From RHLJ01 sp965212165 (GTDB lineage Bacteria > Bacteroidota > Rhodothermia > Balneolales > Balneolaceae): DNA of 64,000 bases. The notes beneath the pieces were generated by a model. It did no database searches, was not told the origin of the DNA, and was given only the letters and a program-made list of their open reading frames with translations. The position numbers were made by a program, and so were the translations under genes. Positions 59,354-64,000 of this stretch are shown one piece after another (the first letter of the stretch is position 1; every line of letters starts with the position of its first letter). The stretch is from positions 2,728,001-2,792,000 of the forward strand of contig OZ243096.1 in the NCBI GenBank assembly GCA_965212165.1, given 5' to 3'.

Positions 59354-60256
59354 ATGAGAAATTTAAGTTTAACAATCGGTTTAGTTCTTGTCACACTTTT
59401 TGGATGTGAAACCTACTCACAAAGTGAGTATGAAGAGTTTTATGTAGTTGAATCCTATATGGTTGCAAATCGAAACCTTCAGCAAGTCCGGCTTTCTACA
59501 ACAGTCCCCGCTTTTGAATTTTATGATTTTGATGATAATGCGATTCGAAATGCTATTGTACAGATTCGATTATTGAATCAAAATAGTTCAAGTATAGATT
59601 CAGTTTTTAATTTCACAATGACTGATCCAGGAATTTATCAACCAGTTTCTACTCATCGGGTATTACCAACAAGGAGCTATGAGCTCTTTATTACCGTCCC
59701 AAATGGAAATATTTTAGATGAAATAAGTGCCACTGCAATTGTTCCAGATACATTCAGTGTTATTGATGGTATTCTTGATACACTTGTATATCAGTCTAGT
59801 GAACAACTTTCGGTAACATTTTCTGAAAGCTCATATCCAGGTAGGCAGAATGTATTTGTGTTCACGACCATCTCTGAAAATCCAGTAATAGAGAATCTCA
59901 CCCCTATTTATCTAGATTTTTATGAAGATGAGGAAGACCTACTAGAATTTAGTGTTACCTCATCTGGATTGTTAAATGAAGGAAATTTTACTCAGTTCCC
60001 AGATGGTTCAGTAACTATTAATTATCCCTGGCTTGCAGTAGCTTTCTATGAAGAAAATAGAATTATAGCTACTACAGTAGATGATAATATCTACGATTAT
60101 ATAAGATCGAATGATGTTCAATTAGGAGGATCTACTTTATCTCCAGGTGAGATACAGAATGTACTTACAAATGTAAAAGGTGGAATTGGTTTGTTCGGCG
60201 CGATGGCATCAGATACCATTCCAACTTTTATAAAAAGAAATCCGTTTTTTGAATAA
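59354..60256 (+). CDS. DUF4249 lipoprotein, partner of the TonB receptor
   Basis: The 300-aa protein has a lipoprotein signal with lipobox LFGCE (Cys18), giving a surface or periplasmic lipoprotein. The FVVESYMVANRNLQQVRLSTTVP beginning, the short strands in between, and the late LGGSTLSPGEIQNVLTNVKGGIGLFGAMASDTIP motif are typical of DUF4249. This domain is nearly always encoded beside a TonB receptor and is thought to act as its lipoprotein partner. The gene starts 5 nt after the receptor, consistent with one operon. Confidence 0.9.
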   Translation: MRNLSLTIGLVLVTLFGCETYSQSEYEEFYVVESYMVANRNLQQVRLSTTVPAFEFYDFDDNAIRNAIVQIRLLNQNSSSIDSVFNFTMTDPGIYQPVSTHRVLPTRSYELFITVPNGNILDEISATAIVPDTFSVIDGILDTLVYQSSEQLSVTFSESSYPGRQNVFVFTTISENPVIENLTPIYLDFYEDEEDLLEFSVTSSGLLNEGNFTQFPDGSVTINYPWLAVAFYEENRIIATTVDDNIYDYIRSNDVQLGGSTLSPGEIQNVLTNVKGGIGLFGAMASDTIPTFIKRNPFFE

Positions 60257-60298
60257 TTTAAGCTTGAGTTTGTTTCTTATTTAGGTCAACTTTTCCCC

Positions 60299-60961
60299 AT
60301 GAAATTTATATACCTCATATTTGTAATTCTATTATTTTCGGAACCTATAATTGCACAGCAATCGGGTGCTTTCGAAATCGCTCGAGTTAAATATCGTGGA
60401 GGTGGTGATTGGTATAATGACCCTTCTTCACTTAAAAACTTAATTGAGTACACAAATAAAGAAATACCTATTTCAATTGAACCAGTTTATAAAGACATCG
60501 CATTAGGAAGTACTGAAATCCATTCTTACCCTTTTTTGTTTCTAACCGGTCATGGTACAATCACAGCCAATAATAGTGAGATCCGAAATTTAAGAACCTA
60601 CCTAGAAAATGGTGGTTTTCTTTATGTAGATGACGATTACGGACTAGATGAACATATAAGATCTGTTTTAACCGAAGTATTCCCAGATGAGGAATTACTC
60701 GAACTTCCATTTAATCATCCTATTTATAAGCAAGTTTTTGAATTTAAAAATGGACTCCCAAAGATTCATGAACATGATAATCAAAACCCTAAAGGCTTTG
60801 GGTTATTCAGAAATGGCAAGCTTGTTGTCTTCTATACTTATGAATCTAATTTAGCCGATGGTTGGGCTGATCCAGAGGTTCATAACGATCCTCCTGAAGT
60901 AAGAACCAGCGCTTTGAAAATGGGCGTTAATATTTTGGTATATGCTTTGACTCGTACATAG
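60299..60961 (+). CDS. DUF4159 exported protein
   Basis: The 220-aa protein has a signal peptide (1-19, ending IIAQ). The remainder is DUF4159: FEIARVKYRGGGDWYNDPSSLKNLIEYTN at the start, PFLFLTGHG, LRTYLENGGFLYVDDDYG and PFNHPIYKQVFEF in the middle, and RTSALKMGVNILVYALTR at the end. The fold is related to class I amidotransferase-like domains, but without an obvious catalytic Cys. DUF4159 proteins occur with aerotolerance/BatA-type clusters elsewhere, but not here. Function unknown. It is 42 nt after the DUF4249 gene in the same direction. Confidence 0.88.
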   Translation: MKFIYLIFVILLFSEPIIAQQSGAFEIARVKYRGGGDWYNDPSSLKNLIEYTNKEIPISIEPVYKDIALGSTEIHSYPFLFLTGHGTITANNSEIRNLRTYLENGGFLYVDDDYGLDEHIRSVLTEVFPDEELLELPFNHPIYKQVFEFKNGLPKIHEHDNQNPKGFGLFRNGKLVVFYTYESNLADGWADPEVHNDPPEVRTSALKMGVNILVYALTRT

Positions 60962-61003
60962 TTTTTTAGGTATACTCTTCTGGTAAAATTCAAACTACTA
61001 TTC

Positions 61004-61408
61004 ATGATTACTCCTTACTTATTTTTTCCTGGCAACTGTGAAGATGCTTTAAACTTCTATAAAACCGTTTTTAAAGGTGAGATTACATTTATTCAACGTT
61101 TTGGAGAAGCAAATATGCCCGTTGAGGAGGATTATAGAGATAAAATCATGCATGCCACTCTCGAATTTGAATCATCTAGAATTCAATTTTCAGACGGTGC
61201 TCCTCACAAAAAAATAACGCCAGGTGATAATGTTCATCTAAGTCTTAATTTTGAAAATGAAACTAAAATGAGGCTAACCTGGAGTAAACTTGCAGAAGGG
61301 GGTTCAGTTCACATGGATTTGCAAGACACTTTTTGGGGAGCAATTTATGGCCAACTTGAAGACAAATTCGGTATGCGCTGGATGTTTAATTACCAGAAAG
61401 AAGCTTAA
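61004..61408 (+). CDS. PhnB-like VOC-superfamily protein
   Basis: The 134-aa protein begins MITPYLFFPGNCEDALNFYKTVFKGEITFIQRFGE, the standard start of the PhnB/3-demethylubiquinone-like glyoxalase fold, and ends WGAIYGQLEDKFGMRWMFNYQKEA. Two beta-alpha-beta-beta-beta units are visible. PhnB-like proteins are of uncertain function; most lack a defined metal set. The gene's stop is shared by TTAA with dnaG on the opposite strand. Confidence 0.9.
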   Translation: MITPYLFFPGNCEDALNFYKTVFKGEITFIQRFGEANMPVEEDYRDKIMHATLEFESSRIQFSDGAPHKKITPGDNVHLSLNFENETKMRLTWSKLAEGGSVHMDLQDTFWGAIYGQLEDKFGMRWMFNYQKEA

Positions 61409-63459
61409 CTCTTCCCTTTCATTTTATACTCAAAAACCTTTTCGTTAACTATATTTCCAGAAGTATTTTCGGGGTCTGGATAAAATTCATCGGAATCCAT
61501 TTTCTCACGTAGTGTGATCTTGGATTTAACATCTGCCTGAGTTTCAGTTATCTTTCTTTTCTCATCAGCATTAGCAGTTTTGTATTTCTCAGAAAGCACT
61601 TCAAGTTTGTGTTTGAAGAAATTCAATTCAAGTGTTTTAATTGTGCTTTTTGCCGTTCTATAAGGGTTTTTATCCTTTTCGTATTTGAGGCCGATTTTCT
61701 CATGATGTCGTTCACTAGCTGAATATTGTTCTAAAAGTACATCACCTACTAATCTAGGAAATGGGTCTTTTCGACCAGAATAATGCTCCATAGTAAATTC
61801 TAATCCTTCTTTATACCTCTTTACGATGTCATTGTAAAACATTCTAAGCTCTTCGTCTTCTATCAACCTTTCGTTTGTAAGAGAGCAAATATAAGTGACC
61901 ATTTCTTTCCCAAAGCTGATCATTAACCGTATTAATTCTTTTTCGTAGTGAGGCTTTTTTCTAGCATTCTGAGGCTTTGCGGATTGGGGTTGTGGAAATC
62001 CTCGATATTCTTCTTGAATCGGAAATTCTTGAACAGGAAATTCTTCCCCAATTGGGGGTTCTTCTTGGTTTTGAAATGTAGAACTTTGTTGACGTTCGTC
62101 TCTAAATCTATCTCTTTGTTTTGAACGTTCAACTTCTTTTCTCTTTTCAGTTAGTACCCTATCTAATTCTTCAAACAGTTCTCTATCCGTACCTCGGCGA
62201 TACTTTTGAGTGCGTTGATGTAAATGCTGAACATAAACTTGCCGCTGAATAGATTCTTTAATATTTGCAATAGCTTCTAATATCTCTGTAATCACTTTGC
62301 TTTGCTGAACAGGATTTTCCATCCTTCCCTCTTCTTCCGCTTTCATGATTAGAAAGTCTACAAAGTCACTTCCCTCTTCTTTTTTAAGTTCTAAGAAAGA
62401 CTCTTTACCAAATTGTTTCACAAACGAATCGGGGTCTTCTCCATCTGGTAATTCCAATAACTGAACTTCCATCCCTTCAGCCAAAGCAATATCAATCCCA
62501 CGTTTCATCGCATTTTGACCTGCATTATCAGCATCATAGATCATGATAATACGATCGCCATAGCGATGAAGTATTTTCATTTGCCCAGGAGTAAGAGCTG
62601 TACCTGAACTAGCCACTACATTAGTGATATCATGTTCGTTTAAAGTAATTACATCGGTATACCCTTCTACCAATATCACTTCTTTATTCTTTCGAATTTC
62701 ATTCTTTGCGAAATTTACTCCGTATACAACTTCGCTTTTATTATAAACCTTTGTTTGAGCTGAGTTGATGTATTTAGCTGTTTTCTCATTTCCCAAAACT
62801 CTTCCTGCAAAACCAATAACTTTGTTAGTTGGACTAAAAATTGGAAACATCAGTCTTCCTCTAAAAGTATCATAAAAGCCCTCTCCACGTTGACTTGGTT
62901 TTACCAAATCAGCTTCAACTAAATACTGTTCATCAATTCCTGCATTTAATGCGGCTTTCCATAGATCATCTCCTCCGGAGGGTGAATATCCTAAGCCAAA
63001 ACGCTTAATGGTTTCTAAGTTATACCCTCTTTTTTTGAGATATGCTTGGGCTTTATCAGCGTCAGGGTTTTCGATTAAATTTCTATAGAAATATACCCCA
63101 GCAAATTTAAGCGCATGATAAATCCCTTCTCTAAGTTGGTGTCCTTCAGTTTGCTCTTGTGTTTGTTCTTCCTCAGGAATAAATACACCGTATCGATCTG
63201 CTAGTTGTTTAATGGCTTCCGTAAAACCAATTCCATCCTGATCCATAATAAATTTAAAAACATCGCCCGATTCCCCACATCCAAAACATTTAAAAATTCC
63301 AAGTCGTGGCGTAACATGAAAAGATGGAGACTTTTCGTTGTGATATGGGCACAAACCCGTAAAGCCACTTCCAGAGCGCTTTAACTTTACATAGTCGGAA
63401 ACCACTTCAACAATATCGGCGGCGTCCCGAACTTCCTCTTTTTTCGAGTCTGTTATCAT
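61405..63459 (-). CDS. dnaG: DNA primase
   Basis: The 684-aa protein carries the N-terminal zinc-binding domain CPYHNEKSPSFHVTPR... CFGCG (Cys37, His40, Cys58, Cys61) and an RNA polymerase/TOPRIM core with VEGYTDVITL, ASSGTALT and MIYDADNAGQNA. A variable C-terminal region rich in Arg/Glu/Gln/Pro (about 440-510) ends in a helicase-binding-like helical domain (KELIRLMISFGKEMVTYIC). Primase makes the RNA primers for both strands at the replication fork. The start codon at 63459 precedes a 174-bp gap to sucD. Length slightly above the E. coli enzyme, which is usual for Bacteroidota. Confidence 0.97.
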   Translation of the reverse strand: MITDSKKEEVRDAADIVEVVSDYVKLKRSGSGFTGLCPYHNEKSPSFHVTPRLGIFKCFGCGESGDVFKFIMDQDGIGFTEAIKQLADRYGVFIPEEEQTQEQTEGHQLREGIYHALKFAGVYFYRNLIENPDADKAQAYLKKRGYNLETIKRFGLGYSPSGGDDLWKAALNAGIDEQYLVEADLVKPSQRGEGFYDTFRGRLMFPIFSPTNKVIGFAGRVLGNEKTAKYINSAQTKVYNKSEVVYGVNFAKNEIRKNKEVILVEGYTDVITLNEHDITNVVASSGTALTPGQMKILHRYGDRIIMIYDADNAGQNAMKRGIDIALAEGMEVQLLELPDGEDPDSFVKQFGKESFLELKKEEGSDFVDFLIMKAEEEGRMENPVQQSKVITEILEAIANIKESIQRQVYVQHLHQRTQKYRRGTDRELFEELDRVLTEKRKEVERSKQRDRFRDERQQSSTFQNQEEPPIGEEFPVQEFPIQEEYRGFPQPQSAKPQNARKKPHYEKELIRLMISFGKEMVTYICSLTNERLIEDEELRMFYNDIVKRYKEGLEFTMEHYSGRKDPFPRLVGDVLLEQYSASERHHEKIGLKYEKDKNPYRTAKSTIKTLELNFFKHKLEVLSEKYKTANADEKRKITETQADVKSKITLREKMDSDEFYPDPENTSGNIVNEKVFEYKMKGKS

Positions 63460-63633
63460 AAAAAGAACTTAACAAATTGAGAAGTGAGATACACAGTAGG
63501 AAGAATATTGAGCATGAGATTTTTACATGATTGATCTTCTATGTTTAGAAACTTTGTGTCTTTTCCTCTTAGCTACTTTGCTACATAGACCTTATATTCC
63601 TGACCTCTAAATCAAGAATTTTAAAACATAGAT

Positions 63634-64000
63634 ATGAGCGTATTAGTTGGAAAGGATACCCGCCTTATAGTTCAGGGTTTTACTGGTAGTGAAGGAAGCT
63701 TTCATGCCGGACAAATGATAGAATATGGAACCAATGTTGTAGGTGGTGTTACGCCTGGTAAAGGTGGACAATCACATTTAGATCGGCCGGTTTTCAATAC
63801 CGTTGCAGATTCTGTTGAACATGAAGGAGCTAATACATCTGTAATCTTTGTACCACCAGCTTTTGCAGCAGATGCAATTACTGAAGCTGCCTTTGCCGGT
63901 ATTAAAGTTATTATTTGTATAACTGAAGGTATTCCTGTAAAAGATATGATCTTAGCTAAGCAAGTATGTAAAAGCCATGGAGCTACACTTGTGGGGCCAA
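63634..64000 (+). CDS. sucD: Succinate--CoA ligase alpha subunit (partial, N-terminus)
   Basis: Only the first 122 codons are inside the window. The product begins MSVLVGKDTRLIVQGFTGSEGSFHAGQMIEYGTNVVGGVTPGKGG, the typical CoA-binding Rossmann start of SucD, followed by DSVEHEGANTSVIFVPPAFAADAITEAAFAGIKVIICITEGIPVKDM. The alpha subunit carries the CoA site and the phosphohistidine, the latter outside the window. The enzyme converts succinyl-CoA to succinate with ATP or GTP formation in the citric acid cycle. The beta subunit gene sucC is not seen upstream, where dnaG is divergent. Confidence 0.95.
   Translation, partial: MSVLVGKDTRLIVQGFTGSEGSFHAGQMIEYGTNVVGGVTPGKGGQSHLDRPVFNTVADSVEHEGANTSVIFVPPAFAADAITEAAFAGIKVIICITEGIPVKDMILAKQVCKSHGATLVGP

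Overview
The window is AT-rich, gene-dense bacterial chromosome that looks like the Bacteroidota/Balneolota side of the tree (Balneolales/Rhodothermia-like). This rests on an exported GH81 enzyme with a C-terminal sorting tail of the NYPNPFNP type, FecI/FecR-type sigma/anti-sigma genes with an STN-domain TonB receptor, CarboxypepD-reg-like TonB receptors, DUF4249/DUF4159/DUF5916 proteins, and a sensor built on Reg_prop/Y_Y_Y domains. The taxonomic call is inference. Both window edges cut genes: an EF-G-like GTPase on the left and sucD on the right. No tRNA or rRNA gene was seen; the one clear RNA gene is tmRNA (ssrA).

Layout. 1-10.7 kb is metabolism: EF-G-like GTPase, asparaginase, PolB-type 3'-5' exonuclease, ammonium transporter, outer-membrane and lipoprotein unknowns, a MerA/Lpd-like flavoprotein, pyruvate phosphate dikinase and twin small membrane proteins. 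10.8-13.9 kb is a metal-uptake-like unit: a CPIC small protein, a lipoprotein with a His/Asp/Glu cluster, and a ZnuD-like TonB receptor. 14.1-18.2 kb holds a LEA14-like lipoprotein, Ogt, a secreted amidohydrolase, a small barrel and a PepSY protein. 18.4-30.9 kb is secreted polymer breakdown: GH81 laminarinase with three repeated modules, M14 peptidase, DUF5916 protein, Ser/Thr dehydratase and GH3 beta-glucosidase. 31.1-34.8 kb is the most unusual part: four tandem paralogous genes for membrane-anchored proteins, three of them built on an exact 30-residue repeat. 34.8-39.9 kb has an ABC exporter, an NfeD plus twin SPFH operon, and an M23 protein.

40.0-50.3 kb carries an ECF sigma factor followed within 3 nt by the C-terminal relic of an integron-type integrase. 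An accessory islet follows (CPBP protease, four-Cys lipoprotein, three-TM small protein), then fhs, then a FecR plus STN TonB receptor pair that would normally sit beside the sigma gene. 50.3-53.5 kb encodes a propeller/class III cyclase sensor lacking a usual catalytic Asn. Then come ssrA, a SRAP/unknown/Y-family polymerase repair cluster, a TonB receptor with DUF4249 partner, DUF4159, a PhnB-like protein, dnaG and sucD.

Two themes stand out. Surface systems are abundant: three TonB receptors, several lipoproteins and secreted hydrolases, with GH81 and GH3 plausibly acting in sequence on beta-1,3-glucan. Gene packing is tight: four convergent pairs overlap by exactly the TTAA that supplies both stop codons. 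The best candidate for an undescribed system is the four-gene repeat-protein array at 31106-34781; the integrase-relic/islet region at 40547-42891 is second.
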